Program-made: the position numbers and the translations under genes
Notes under the pieces: model-generated
What the model saw: the letters and a program-made list of their open reading frames with translations, nothing else
The model's database searches: none
What the model was told of the DNA's origin: nothing
Shown: positions 22,553-33,557 of the stretch, in pieces
How the letters are laid out: each line of letters opens with the position of its first letter
Numbering within the stretch: position 1 is the stretch's first letter
NCBI GenBank assembly: GCA_032622095.1
Contig: CP136065.1
Span: forward strand, 19,580,134-19,644,133
Source of the DNA: Siphonodentalium dalli
Taxonomy: Eukaryota; Mollusca; Scaphopoda; Gadilida; Siphonodentaliidae
Direction: 5' to 3'
Length of the DNA: 64,000 nucleotides

Positions 22553-23189
22553 AAATAATCACCCATCTGATTAAGTATGTATTTATATGTAATCCTATAA
22601 GAATGGCCTGGTTCAAATGTCAAAACAACAATGAAATCATGTGAGAACTGATGGAATTACTTTTTTCTCGGTGCAATTCTTTTCCCTTGCCAGAAGCCGG
22701 ACCCACCTCATGATATCGTGTTATAAAGGAACAAATATTTGGTAAATATTTAAACTAGAAGCCGCCTTCTCTTGATTAATGCTCTATTTTTATCCATGTA
22801 CGTTTAATGCCGCGTTCGGAAGTTCAATGGAAACTGTACGCTTTATACACGCAACATATTTAACCGCGAGGTATAATTCTCATTCCGTCTGCTTCAAAGA
22901 CATTTCATTGCCGCCAGAAATGATTTGCTTTCTCTATGATCGTCGTTAATAGATTTAAGACGGGTAGATCGTTATGACACCAAACACTTTCATCTCATGA
23001 TAGGAATTTCGTACCAAAGTCTACTTATACGTCTTTGTGGAAAATCATAAACTTGGGATAAGGAATTATTATGAGTTTCCATCGTTTCGATCCGAAACCA
23101 GAAAACGGCGGTCGTATAACTCTTATTCTAGTCGTGATGGAATTGCGCCAGAAGCAACCGTCAGGTGAAATATATGGAATTTGTATAAA
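22553..23189. other. no feature recognised
   Basis: AT-rich sequence without internal repeats, hairpins or protein-like frames. Confidence 0.4.
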
Positions 23190-23484
23190 TATAGTATATA
23201 CACATAGTGTTTCTGAATAACAAATTTAATCCACGAGTGGGAATGGCGATTTACACCACGAGCTTCGGCGAGTGGATTAAATTTGTTATTCAGAAACACT
23301 ATGCGTATATTTTGTATATGCCACGATCTTTACAATGCGATGGATAAACACTTTTCCGTTCAAATTGTATGGAGAAAATTTAATCCACTCTGCGAAGTTT
23401 ATGCCACGATCTTTACAATGCGATGGATAAATACTTTTCCGTTCAAATTGTATGGAGAAAGTTTAATACACTCTGCGAAGTTTA
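23190..23484. repeat. hairpin followed by an 83-bp tandem duplication
   Basis: CACATAGTGTTTCTGAATAA and CAAATTTAATCCAC (23201-23234) pair with TGGATTAAATTTGTTATTCA and GAAACACTATG (23273-23304). Immediately after, TGCCACGATCTTTACAATGC starts at 23319 and again at 23402, giving two 83-bp units that end in ACTCTGCGAAGTTTA. The hairpin-plus-duplication may be one foldback element. Confidence 0.8.
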
Positions 23485-23649
23485 ATCAACGGTAGGCACG
23501 TTTAATCAACAGGTGATTAAATGTAAAATTTAAACAGATGGCTTTATGTATATAGTAAGATAGGCGATCGTGGTATAAATACAGTTTACTGCCAACTTTA
23601 CTGAGGCCTGTACATCTCACGGCGAGCATACCTTTCTCACTGTAAAACT

Positions 23650-23980
23650 AACCGTTCATCCATGGGTAATACTTTTAATTCATGGCAAAACCAAACAGCG
23701 TGTAAGTTAGGTAGCGGAAATAAACTTCTATTCCTGCAATCATATATGCGTCAAATTAAATTTTCAATATGCAAAACAAATCGTTAAAAATTATTGGGAG
23801 CAAAATTAACTTTTAACCATGATAAAATGAACTTGTCACTTGGGGTAAAACATACATTAATTAGGATCAAAACAAACTTTATACTCATGGAAAAATCAAC
23901 TCTCTGATCACGGAAAAACAAATAGTTAATTCGGATTAAAACATACCTATATCCATGGAAAAATAAACTCTCCATTTTGA
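23650..23980. repeat. degenerate ~33-bp repeat with CATGGAAAAA
   Basis: Loosely conserved units combine ATTAACTTT..ACCATG, TCATGGAAAAATCAACTCTC and AATTCGGATTAAAACATACC-like blocks about nine times. Highly decayed. Confidence 0.55.
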
Positions 23981-24057
23981 TTTAAAAGAGGAAGGATTCC
24001 TATTCATTTGTGGGAAATTTTCGGATGTTAAGATCAACACAGCCACTATAGGCCGTT

Positions 24058-25877
24058 TGTTATGCCGAGTTTTGTTGTAACTGACGAGTTATGTGGTAGA
24101 GCTCACGAGTTTTGTTGTAATAATCGCGGAGTTTTGTGGTAGCTCACGAGTTATGTAGTACATTCAACGAGTTTTGTAGTAATTTCAGGTCACGAGTTGT
24201 TTAGTAGAAAATCAACGAGTTGTGTAGTAGAACCCAAGCTAATGAGTTATGTAGTAGAAAATGATCGAGTTTTGTAGTAACATTTGTTTTTCTTTCGGAG
24301 GCCAGTTTGGACTTTATGCAATATTATATAGTAGATTCAGGTGTGTGAAGTTGGTTAGGCGTTCGACATTCGACTTCGAAAAGAAATTCATTAAAAATCC
24401 AATTTCGGGTTTTGGCGGGAGGGGTGTTTCCATTGGTTCAATTTGTGCTTCCCCACTCAAATGTTGTACCAGTTTCCTCGGTTTCCCAATTGTCCAGACC
24501 ATTTTGTTACGCCGAGTTTTGTAGTAACTGACAGATGGCAGATCACGAGTTATGTGGTAACAATCGCCGAGTTTTGTGGTAGCTCACAAGGTCTGTAGTA
24601 CATGTAAATTCACCGAGTTGTGCAGTAATTTGAGGTCATGAGTTCTGTAGTAGAAAATCAACGAGTTGTGAAGTTAAAAACAAACAAAAAATCCATCGAG
24701 TTCTGTTGAAACATTGTTTTCTTCTTTTCGAAATCCGCTTGGACTTTATATATTATTATATAGTAAATTCAATGTCTAATGATTTGTATAAGAGTGTGTG
24801 TGGCGGTCGTTTATGGCGTTTGGGTCATCTTCATGTTGGTCCTCGAGAACCCCGCCATTTCTCGACCGATCGGGTCGTTGAACATTGATACACAGCGATA
24901 AATTGACATGGAGAGTATCACGGGATGTGTCACGGGATAAGTGATATGGACCTCATGCGTCTTAAATGGGCACTAATAAATAATTAGTCACATAAAGAGC
25001 GTTCCTTGTCAGCTTAGTAGATATCTAGGAACATTGGTGCAAATGAATCACCTGACCAGGGGAATGACATTGTAAACACGCATTTTACATCAGATGACTT
25101 AAAGGGGGACTAATTAATTATATTTATATATACACATGTATAATAAATAAAGCGCGTTTATTATGAGCTTATTATTTGAGAAATGTGTATACATAGGCAA
25201 AATAACACGTGGTATATCATGGGATAGGTGCCGTTTACCTGATATGACTTTTGATAGGAGCCGTTGACCTCATACGATTTAAAGGGTCACTCAAGTGTGA
25301 ACGATACAGAGCGTTTCTTATCAGCTTAGAATATTTGTAGGAAAATGGTGTACCAATGTTCCTACATATCTGCTAAGCAATGCTCTATATGATACACTAT
25401 GTAGTAGTGACCGTTTAATAAGCCTGGCGTCTTAGCATTTGACACCCACCCCGTGTCCATGTGTATCATTTTTCAACGACCCGATCGGTCAAGAAAAAGC
25501 GGAGTACAGAAGGACCAACATCAAGTTGAGCTACAACGTCATTAACATCCGCCACACACCATCTTACACAAATACACATTGAATTTACTATATAATATTG
25601 CATAAAGTCCAAACGGGTCTTCGAATAGAAAAAAAATGTTGATACAAAATTCGGCGGTTTTTGTTTTTTACTACACAACTCGCTCATTTTCTTCTTCAGA
25701 ACTCGTGACCTCAAATTACCACATAACTCGTTGATTTTACTACAGAACTCGTGAGCTACACAAAACTCGGCGATTGTTACTACAGACCTCGTGAGCTACC
25801 ATAAACTCGGCGATTGTTACTACAGAACTCGTGAGCTAACACAAAACTCGTCCGTTACTACAAAACTCAGCGTAACA
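24058..25877. mobile_element. 1.8-kb inverted-repeat element with many subterminal ACGAGTT repeats
   Basis: Ends TGTTATGCCGAGTTTTGTTG and CTACAAAACTCAGCGTAACA, with the direct repeat CCGTT on both sides (24053-24057, 25878-25882). Each end carries a ladder of short units of the form CACGAGTTNTGTRGTAR. The left ladder occurs twice (24058-24290 and 24513-24720); the right one is inverted (25672-25877). Inside, a ~180-bp arm (24715-24890) with TATAGTAAATTCAATGT and GACCGATCGGGTCGTTGAA is inverted at 25466-25640. There is no transposase-like frame, so it is non-autonomous; superfamily not assigned. Confidence 0.85.
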
Positions 25878-26085
25878 CCGTTTCTTGAACTTATTATCTT
25901 ATCAAAATGTCCTAAGAATGTTTAGTAAAGAAATGGTTAACGCCGTTTCTGCTGCCAGACAACACAACGACGTCGTATATATGGATTATCGAGGAAGGAA
26001 ATACCATGTAGTTCTCGAATGTCAATATCATTGGGACAAACTTGCACATAAATGGCCAGATTTAGTGTATACAGTCCCCCTTTAA

Positions 26086-26503
26086 ATATTTGTTTTAAAC
26101 TTGCTTTTGATGGTCGAATTTGACTATCAGAACTTCCAATTAATGGGCTCATTGGCGCGATCTGAATGTAGTTAGTGATCTCCTGATATATAATGTTAGT
26201 TTTATGGTGACCAATCGGACAGTAGATATTTAACACAGAACCGGAACCGGAAACTTAATATTGATGCGATTATCAACTGTTTGCCATTACCCGCTATAAC
26301 CGTGCATTCTTTCTTAATATCGAACGAAATTCACTCACCTGTTGTTGTTATGAAACTTAGTAAGACGAAACACGTTATAACATCCATACTGAATCCACAC
26401 AAAGCAATAACATGGATTCCACGCGATCAACTTTGTATATTCAAAGTAAATTATTTACTCGTTGGATTGACATTTTCATAACACGGGCTATATCGGCCTT
26501 GTC
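26086..26503 (+). repeat. 0.42-kb direct duplication, copy 1
   Basis: Shares with 26722-27165 the blocks CTTTTGAT.GTCGA, CAGAACTTCCAATTAA, ATATCGAACGAAATTCACTC, ACCTGTTGTTGTTATGAAAC and CCACGCGATCAACTTTGTAT. Some stretches are identical over 60 bp or more, so the duplication is fairly recent or under conversion. Function unknown. Confidence 0.9.
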
Positions 26504-26721
26504 AATTCGGAAAATCAAAGCTTCAGAGCGATATCCCTGTTAGAATGATCGGATTCACAGACTACAGAAACTGTTGCATGCGTTGAAAACGACTACAAAA
26601 TATCACAATTGAGAACGCCCATTGTAATCTGCCGCTTCCGGGAAACGGAAGCAAGAACCCTCGTTACTACAGACAAGCATTAGAATATTTTGCTCGAAAA
26701 AAAAAAATCAAAACGGTGTTA

Positions 26722-27165
26722 TATTTTTGTTTTCAACTTTCTTTTGATAGTCGACATCTGACCATCAGAACTTCCAATTAACGGATTCATTGGCGTAATA
26801 TACATGTAGTTATATCTTGATATATAATGGTAGCTTTATGGTTTCAAGTCGGTCCATGGATATTTAAGATAGAATATATTCTATGCATGAACCTGAAGCT
26901 TTATATCGATGTGACTATAAATTGTGTTAACAGCTTTAACCGTGCATTCTTTCTAAATATCGAACGAAATTCACTCACCTGTTGTTGTTATGAAACTTAG
27001 TAAGACGAAACACGTTATAACATCCATACTGAAGGTGTGTTCACAGAAATATTGAATCCACACAAAGCAATAACATCGATTCCACGCGATCAACTTTGTA
27101 TATTCAAATTAAATTATTTAGTCGTTCGATTGACATTTGCATACCACGCGCTATCGGCCTTATCA
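26722..27165 (+). repeat. 0.44-kb direct duplication, copy 2
   Basis: Same order of blocks as copy 1, plus an extra GGTGTGTTCACAGAAATATT just before GAATCCACACAAAGCAATAA. The copies lie head to tail with a 0.2-kb spacer. Confidence 0.9.
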
Positions 27166-27169
27166 ATCA

Positions 27170-27825
27170 AAGTAAAATGCTAAGCGATGTGTGAACATCG
27201 ACATTTCACTGGCATAATTGCAGTGTTGCATTCTACCGTTTCATTGACTGCGTTCTGCCAGTCACTGCCCAGTAATCTCTGATGCTATGTGTCGGTCCAT
27301 AAAAGACCCAATGGCTGGTCATATGGCTATAGATAAAATACCTCAAAGTGAATCGCATATTATATCGATTGCTTGCTTTCGGAGAGTCATTGGCTTTGTA
27401 TCGATCCGAAAGCAAACATCACATACTTCTGATCAGTTGACAGTGGGCATTTTCTCAATTGATACCCCAGGCTCCCCTTATGTTAGATATGCCCCATTAG
27501 GGTTACACCAAATGTGTCAGAAAAAATAAGCATATTTTCTGATTAAAAGGAAATAAAATGGAATTGAAATCAATGTATTTCTTTACAGCCATTGCGAGTA
27601 CACCACACGGGATAAAGGTAATACGATGTAAGCTTCTAATTGAGGAACGCTCTTTAAACGGACATGGCTCATTCGAACCTCCATTTTTTTTCTATGTAAT
27701 TCGGAGCAACGGATACGATAGGTCGATAAATAAACGAACTTTTGATATACCGGCTGCATATGCTCTGAAAAACACTTGCCAAAGTCACAGCCAGTTTTCA
27801 GCCGTTTTCAACTTTTTGCCAGAAG
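27170..27825. other. no gene recognised
   Basis: A 146-codon plus-strand frame (27558-27998) has no motif I know and its second half is dispersed-repeat sequence, so I do not call it a gene. Confidence 0.4.
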
Positions 27826-27829
27826 TCAG

Positions 27830-28110
27830 ACAAACGCTCTTTATTGCTACCATATCAGGAATAAACTACCACGGAACGCTCTTTTCTGTTCCAAGTCATG
27901 CAAATGGCTGGTTTGTGTTTGGGACCCAAACACCGTATTCACAGTTGTATTTTTCATTACTTCAATGCTTCTTTTTAGGTTACAGGATGCTCGTATAGAA
28001 AGGTAAATCAGATATGTATCGACTTATTTCAATACTGAGAAAAATTCAAAAGCGAATAATATTATGTGTATTTTGGAGCGCAAACCGCCATGTGGCTTTA
28101 ACAGCTGCCG
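27830..28110 (+). repeat. dispersed repeat R1, copy 1
   Basis: AAACGCTCTTTATTGCTACC, CATATCAGGAATA, ACGCTCTTTTCTGTT, CAAATGGCTG, GTTGTATTTTTCATTACTTC, AAATTCAAAAGCGAATAAT and GTGTATTTTGGAGCGCAA are shared in order with 30187-30460. A shorter stretch recurs at 34855-34925 inside another element. Confidence 0.8.
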
Positions 28111-28299
28111 CTATTGGGCAATGAATTGATAAAACGATCGTTATCCCTTTCATGGCGGGAGCTGCGCTGGCGCAACACAAAAGACCCTTATTTTCTTATT
28201 TATTGGGGATTTGGGATCTAACCCGGGAGGATTTGGAAGGGGCGGAGTCCCTCCCCTACAACCCACTTTGAGATTGATGAAACAATGGGTGGAAATGAT

Positions 28300-28960
28300 C
28301 TAGACATTTGTATTCTTTTCTTTTTTGGTTGGTTCGTCGTCGTCGTCGTCGTTGTCACTGACTTCTATTTTCGCTTGAGATCTGGCTATGTCTTCTTGTG
28401 CCCTTCTGCAAATTTCCTGCATCTCGACCGCCGAGGATACAGAGCCGGTGCTGCTCTTGTTGTTGGTACTGGTGGAGATGGAGGACACCGGGATGCGGTG
28501 GTACTCCGGTGTCCATGGTGGTAGCGTGTCTATCTCCACGAAGTCGGCGGCACGGACGTCCGGGTGACATCGGCGTCCCTGTCTCCGCTGGCCTCGATGA
28601 CGACGACAGGGACCTCTGGTGGTGATATCAACGACGGAGGCAAAGTGGGGGGAACTGGGCGTCTATCAGTTCTCCCCTGTCTCCACTTGACCCTCCTGTC
28701 AGCATCCCTTCTTGTTCTGGGGGGGGGGTCTTCCTTTTCCTCCGCCTCCTCTCTCCTCGATCCCCAGGTTGCTGGTGGTCTCCACCAACCGGGTTACGGC
28801 CGACAGAGGGTCCTGATAAGGACCGTGTCGGTGTAACCCGGTATGTCAAAAACAGATCAACCTGGCTGCCTGACCGGTGTAAATTCCAGGTCAGGCAGTG
28901 ATCCAAATTGATTGAGCTCAGCACGAGCCTGATTTCAGCGGGGATTATAGACGAATCCAT
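28300..28960 (-). pseudogene. broken copy of the lysine-rich WN-domain protein family
   Basis: On the minus strand an ATG at 28960 opens a frame with IPAEIRLVLSS, then TWNLHRSGSQVDLFLTYRV, then RRRRKRKTPPPEQEG. The copy at 49123 has IPSQVQHMLSG, GWNIHAYKDRLDVVLEYRV and KKKKKKTPSQGRQHEG in the same order. Downstream, in other frames, come GDRDADVT and ADFVEIDTLPPWTPEY, matching NDRDADVT and DFVVSMETIP there. At least two frameshifts are needed, so this copy is dead. The family is unnamed to me: a short beta-like N-terminal domain with a conserved tryptophan and YRV, then a basic stretch. A transposon-associated origin is inferred from the 49-kb copy. Confidence 0.6.
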
Positions 28961-29139
28961 TGTCCGCTGAAGTCAGTAATCCGATCGCCAAGTGGTCGAT
29001 GTTCGGGAGCGCTCAAGCCAGGACTTCTGATCCCACCGGCGGTCGGAGCTCGAATGAATAAATATAAGTGAGTGGTTTGGGGTGGCTGACCCCGGGATTG
29101 TCGAAAGGGCCGAGAGGGGGCTCGAATGAATCATGAATG

Positions 29140-29330
29140 ATTTCTTACATTCTTTAACAATTTTTATCATTATTTCTTACATTCTTTAACAATTTTTTAT
29201 AATAGTTTTTATTTTATTTTTTCTTAAATTATAAAAAATAGTATAAAATTTGTTAGGCCAATGCATTCTCCTATATATGCGAGGCAACCTAAAGTCGAGT
29301 CGCATATATTAGAGAATGCATTGGCACAGG
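29140..29330 (-). mobile_element. solo 67-bp hairpin module with AT-rich tail
   Basis: The 67-bp hairpin lies at 29258-29324 (CCAATGCATTCTCCTATATA to GAATGCATTGG), with centre changes. The preceding AT-rich tract repeats TTTCTTACATTCTTTAACAA. The second hairpin and both terminal repeat types are absent, so this is a decayed or truncated relative of the MITEs. Confidence 0.8.
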
Positions 29331-29339
29331 GTTTTCGCA

Positions 29340-30186
29340 AAAAAATCAGGAAGCTCCAGTCATGGAAGGGTTATTAAAGGTAATCATTTGACTTTTGTGT
29401 GTGCCTGGCAAAGTCAAGACAAGCTCAACCTGCCTCTTCTGACAATCAGCATCTTACAAACAGCATCTTACAAACAGCACTTTGCCGTGGGCATGTTCGC
29501 AGGCGAGTTGGCACCAAATTAGTCAGAAACGTCAAGCCAATGTTCTGCTTATGAGGAAAATTAAATGAAAATTACTTGGAATAAAGATACAGATGCATGG
29601 CAAATACTCCACATGGAATATTACTAATAGCACGACAATTATTATATCATCTTATAAATAAGGAACGCTTCTAAAATGACCCTTTCTTTGTGGGTGAACT
29701 CTCTCAGTTATAAAACTATACATTGATATGGTGTATTATTTATCTGGATGGATGTTCGGGGACTATATAATCAGATGACAGAGAGAGAAACCGATTTAAA
29801 AATGCACCAAAATTGGCTAATATGTTGTTTGTCATTTCTCGAGATCGGGTATTGAATATGTACTAACAGTAGTTCCATTGTCAAGCGGGTGGGGGTAGAT
29901 AGCGGTCGAGGATGACCAAGTCAATTTCCGGATGCGAGATGTTCTGTCTAAATACACCTAATTTCTTCGTCTCCATTCTACTCTGTAAAATCCTAAACTA
30001 AAATGATAAGTCGACCGCCTGAACAACTTATATAACAATGCTTAAACGACCGCCTGAACAACTTATATAACTATGCTTAAACGAACATGGCTCTTCCGAA
30101 CTTCCAAATTTTTCCGCGAAATTTGGGAGAAATATTTTCCATGGTCATAGACATTTTCTAACTGTTGTCAATTTTTCGCACATAAG
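29340..30186. other. no gene recognised
   Basis: ACGACCGCCTGAACAACTTATATAA occurs twice in a row near 30008-30070 (about 45-bp spacing). Otherwise nothing is recognised. Confidence 0.4.
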
Positions 30187-30460
30187 TGAAATAAACGCTC
30201 TTTATCTCCACCATATCAGGAATAGATTAACACTTAACGCTCTTTTCTGTTAAATGACGTACAAATGGCTGTGGGGGGTTTGGGACCTACCCATCGTGTT
30301 TAAAGTTGTATTTTTTATTACTTCAATACGTCGTTCTAGGACATACAATTTTCGCAGAAAGGTAGTTCAAGTATTTATCGACCTATTTCGTTCCACGGGA
30401 AAAATTCAAAAGCGAATATTATTTGGTGTATTTTGGAGCGCAATGTGGCTTTAATCTACC
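30187..30460 (+). repeat. dispersed repeat R1, copy 2
   Basis: Homologous over its length to 27830-28110, ending in GTGTATTTTGGAGCGCAATG plus TGGCTTTAA in both. Confidence 0.8.
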
Positions 30461-30789
30461 AATCTCAATTGACGAAATAAAGCGGCTATAAATATCCTGA
30501 AAAATAACAAATCGGCTGGTGATGACAAGATCTTTAACGATACTTTGAATATTCTCTAAAACTTTAATTTCCGGAAAGGCTATTCAACGACTGATAACAT
30601 ATTCACTTTGCACATTTTGAGCGAAATGACGCGGTGTCTGAGACGAAATTTGTGTTGTGCTTTCATTTATTTTGGAATAAAAACTTTTGACAAGAGACAA
30701 GATATGGAGACAAGGACTAGCGCATAAATTCTTAGCCACCAATATAAATGGGATAATCTTGAGGATTATACGGAATTTATAGTCAGACA

Positions 30790-31317
30790 TTAAGTCAAAA
30801 GCTGAAGTTGGCAAATAACATGTGCAATTCACCCCCTTGCTTGTCGGCGATTATATACACAGTGCAAAGCTGTTACCTGTCTAGTTCGCCTTGTTTCTAT
30901 ATAAACGATTTGGAAGATTTCCTTAAAGCTGAGGGAACATATGGTCTATCGAATATATCAGATGACATAGAAGAAACTACAAATGTGTATGTAACATTAT
31001 TCATTATATTGTATATGCCGATAACACGGTTCTTTCAGCTGAAACGCCTGGAAAACTTCAGAAGGCTCTTAACGTCTTTAATAAATATTGCCAAAAAAAG
31101 TGGATATGTCGAGAAAACTAAAGTTTTGTTGATTTCCAAACGAAGTTGGCCGAATGGCAGGATGTTCTGCGAAACTGCAGTCGTGAACATTTTAATTATC
31201 TTGGAATTGTACATTCTAAATATTCAGCTAAAAAACTCTAGCAGATAAAGCTATGAGAGCAATGCATTCTATAATACCAAAGCTAGAATTCTCAGTCTCT
31301 CAGTTAAAAATCAGTTT
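30790..31317 (+). mobile_element. LINE reverse-transcriptase fragment
   Basis: One frame gives FYINDLEDFLKAEG, matching the (L)(F/Y)INDL stretch of LINE reverse transcriptases. After a shift, another gives YADNTVLSAETPGKLQKAL, a variant of the catalytic Y-x-D-D box with N in the last position, then FNYLGIVHSKYS and AMRAMHSIIPKARILSL. The last block normally precedes the L-F-D-x-M-V-x-P-I-L motif, and here it is followed by QFDLFD at 31312. Frameshifts, a stop and YADN make it inactive. The reading frame continues directly into the tandem array at 31318. Confidence 0.8.
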
Positions 31318-33555
31318 GATTTGTTCGACGATATAAGGTTATTCCTATCTTGATATGTTCGATGTTCAGGCTATTCCTATCTTGATTTGTTCGATGCTAT
31401 AAGGTTATTCCTATCTTGATTTGATCGACGCTATAAGGTTATTCCTATCTTGATATGTTCGATGCTATAAGGTTATTCCTATCTTGATTTGTTCGACGCT
31501 ATAAGGTTATTCCTATCTTGATAAGTTCGATGCTAAGGCTATTCCTATATTGATTTGTTCGACGCTATAAGGTTATTCCTATCTTGATTTGTTCGATGCT
31601 ATAAGGTTCTACCTATCTTGATTTGTTCGACGCTATAAGGTTATTCCTATCTGGATTTGTTCGACGCTATAAGGTTATTCCTATCTTGATTTGTTCGATG
31701 CTATAAGGTTATTCCTATCTTGATTTGTTCGACGCTATAAGGTTATTCCTATCTTGATATGTTCGATGCTATAAGGTTATTCCTATCTTGATATGTTCGA
31801 TGCTAAGGCTATATTCCTATCTTGATTTGTTCGACGCTATAAGGTTATTCCTATCTTGATTTGTTCGATGCTATAAGGTTATACCTATCTTGATTTGTTC
31901 GACGCTATAAGGTTATTCCTATCTTGATTTGTTCGACGCTATAAGGTTATTCCTATCTTGATTTGTTCGATGCTATAAGGTTATTCCTATCTTGATTTGT
32001 TCGACGCTATAAGGTTATTCATATCTTGATATGTTCGATGCTAAGGCTATATTCCTATCTTGATTTGTTCGACGCTATAAGGTTATTCCTATCTTGATTT
32101 GTTCGATGCTATAACGTTATACCTATCTTGATTTGTTCGACGCTATAAGGTTATTCCTATCTTGATTTGTTCGACGCTATAAGGTTATTCCTATCTTGAT
32201 TTGTTCGATGCTATAAGGTTATTCCTATCTTGATTTGTTCGACGCTATAAGGTTATTCATATCTTGATATGTTCGATGCTAAGGCTATATTCCTATCTTG
32301 ATTTGTTCGACGCTATAAGGTTATTCCTATCTTGATTTGTTCGATGCTATAAGGTTATACCTATCTTGATTTGTTCGACGCTATAAGGTTATTCCTATCT
32401 TGATTTGTTCGACGCTATAAGGTTATTCCTATCTTGATTTGTTCGATCTATAAGGTTATTCCTATCTTGATTTGTTCGATGCTATATGGTTATTCCTATC
32501 TTGATTTGTTCGACGCTATAAGGTTATTCCTATCTTGATTTGTTCGATGCTATAAGGTTATACCTATCTTGATTTGTTCGACGCTATAAGGTTATTCCTA
32601 TCTTGATATGTTCGATGCTATAAGGTTATTCCTATCTTGATATGTTCGATGCTAAGGCTATATTCCTATCTTGATTTGTTCGACGCTATAAGGTTATTCC
32701 TATCTTGATTTGTTCGATGCTATAAGGTTATACCTATCTTGATTTGTTCGACGCTATAAGGTTATTCCTATCTTGATTTGTTCGACGCTATAAGGTTATT
32801 CCTATCTTGATTTGTTCGATGCTATAAGGTTATTCCTATCTTGATTTGTTCGACGCTATAAGGTTATTCATATCTTGATATGTTCGATGCTAAGGCTATA
32901 TTCCTATCTTGATTTGTTCGACGCTATAAGGTTATTCCTATCTTGATTTGTTCGATGCTATAACGTTATACCTATCTTGATTTGTTCGACGCTATAAGGT
33001 TATTCCTATCTTGATTTGTTCGACGCTATAAGGTTATTCCTATCTTGATTTGTTCGATGCTATAAGGTTATTCCTATCTTGATTTGTTCGACGCTATAAG
33101 GTTATTCATATCTTGATATGTTCGATGCTAAGGCTATATTCCTATCTTGATTTGTTCGACGCTATAAGGTTATTCCTATCTTGATTTGTTCGATGCTATA
33201 AGGTTATACCTATCTTGATTTGTTCGACGCTATAAGGTTATTCCTATCTTGATTTGTTCGACGCTATAAGGTTATTCCTATCTTGATTTGTTCGATCTAT
33301 AAGGTTATTCCTATCTTGATTTGTTCGATGCTATATGGTTATTCCTATCTTGATTTGTTCGACGCTATAAGGTTATTCCTATCTTGATTTGTTCGACGCT
33401 ATAAGGTTATTCCTATCTTGATTTGTTCGATGCTATAAGGTTATTCCTATCTTGATTTGTTCGATGCTATAAGGTTATTCCTATCTTGATATGTTCGATG
33501 CTATAAGGTTATTCCTATCTTGATTTGTTCGATGCTATAAGGTTATTCCTATATT
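31318..33555. repeat. 34-bp minisatellite, ~66 copies, with higher-order structure
   Basis: Unit GATTTGTTCGACGCTATAAG plus GTTATTCCTATCTT. Units differ at a few positions (GATTTG/GATATG, GACGCT/GATGCT, TTATTC/TTATAC). A shortened variant with GATGCTAAGGCTATATTCC occurs near 31800, 32038, 32276, 32649, 32887 and 33125. The spacings of 238, 238, 373, 238 and 238 show a 7-unit (238-bp) higher-order repeat and an 849-bp duplication. The unit matches the D-L-F-D-x-I-x-x-x-L segment of the LINE frame just upstream. Confidence 0.95.
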
Positions 33556-33557
33556 GT

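Noticed and set aside
27558-27998. 146-codon frame
   Set aside because: Its second half lies in dispersed repeat R1, whose other copy is not open in the same frame.
31318-33555. CRISPR-like array
   Set aside because: Units are directly abutting with no unique spacers, in a eukaryotic context with LINE sequence at the edge. It is a minisatellite; the same applies to 16834, 35544 and 56402.
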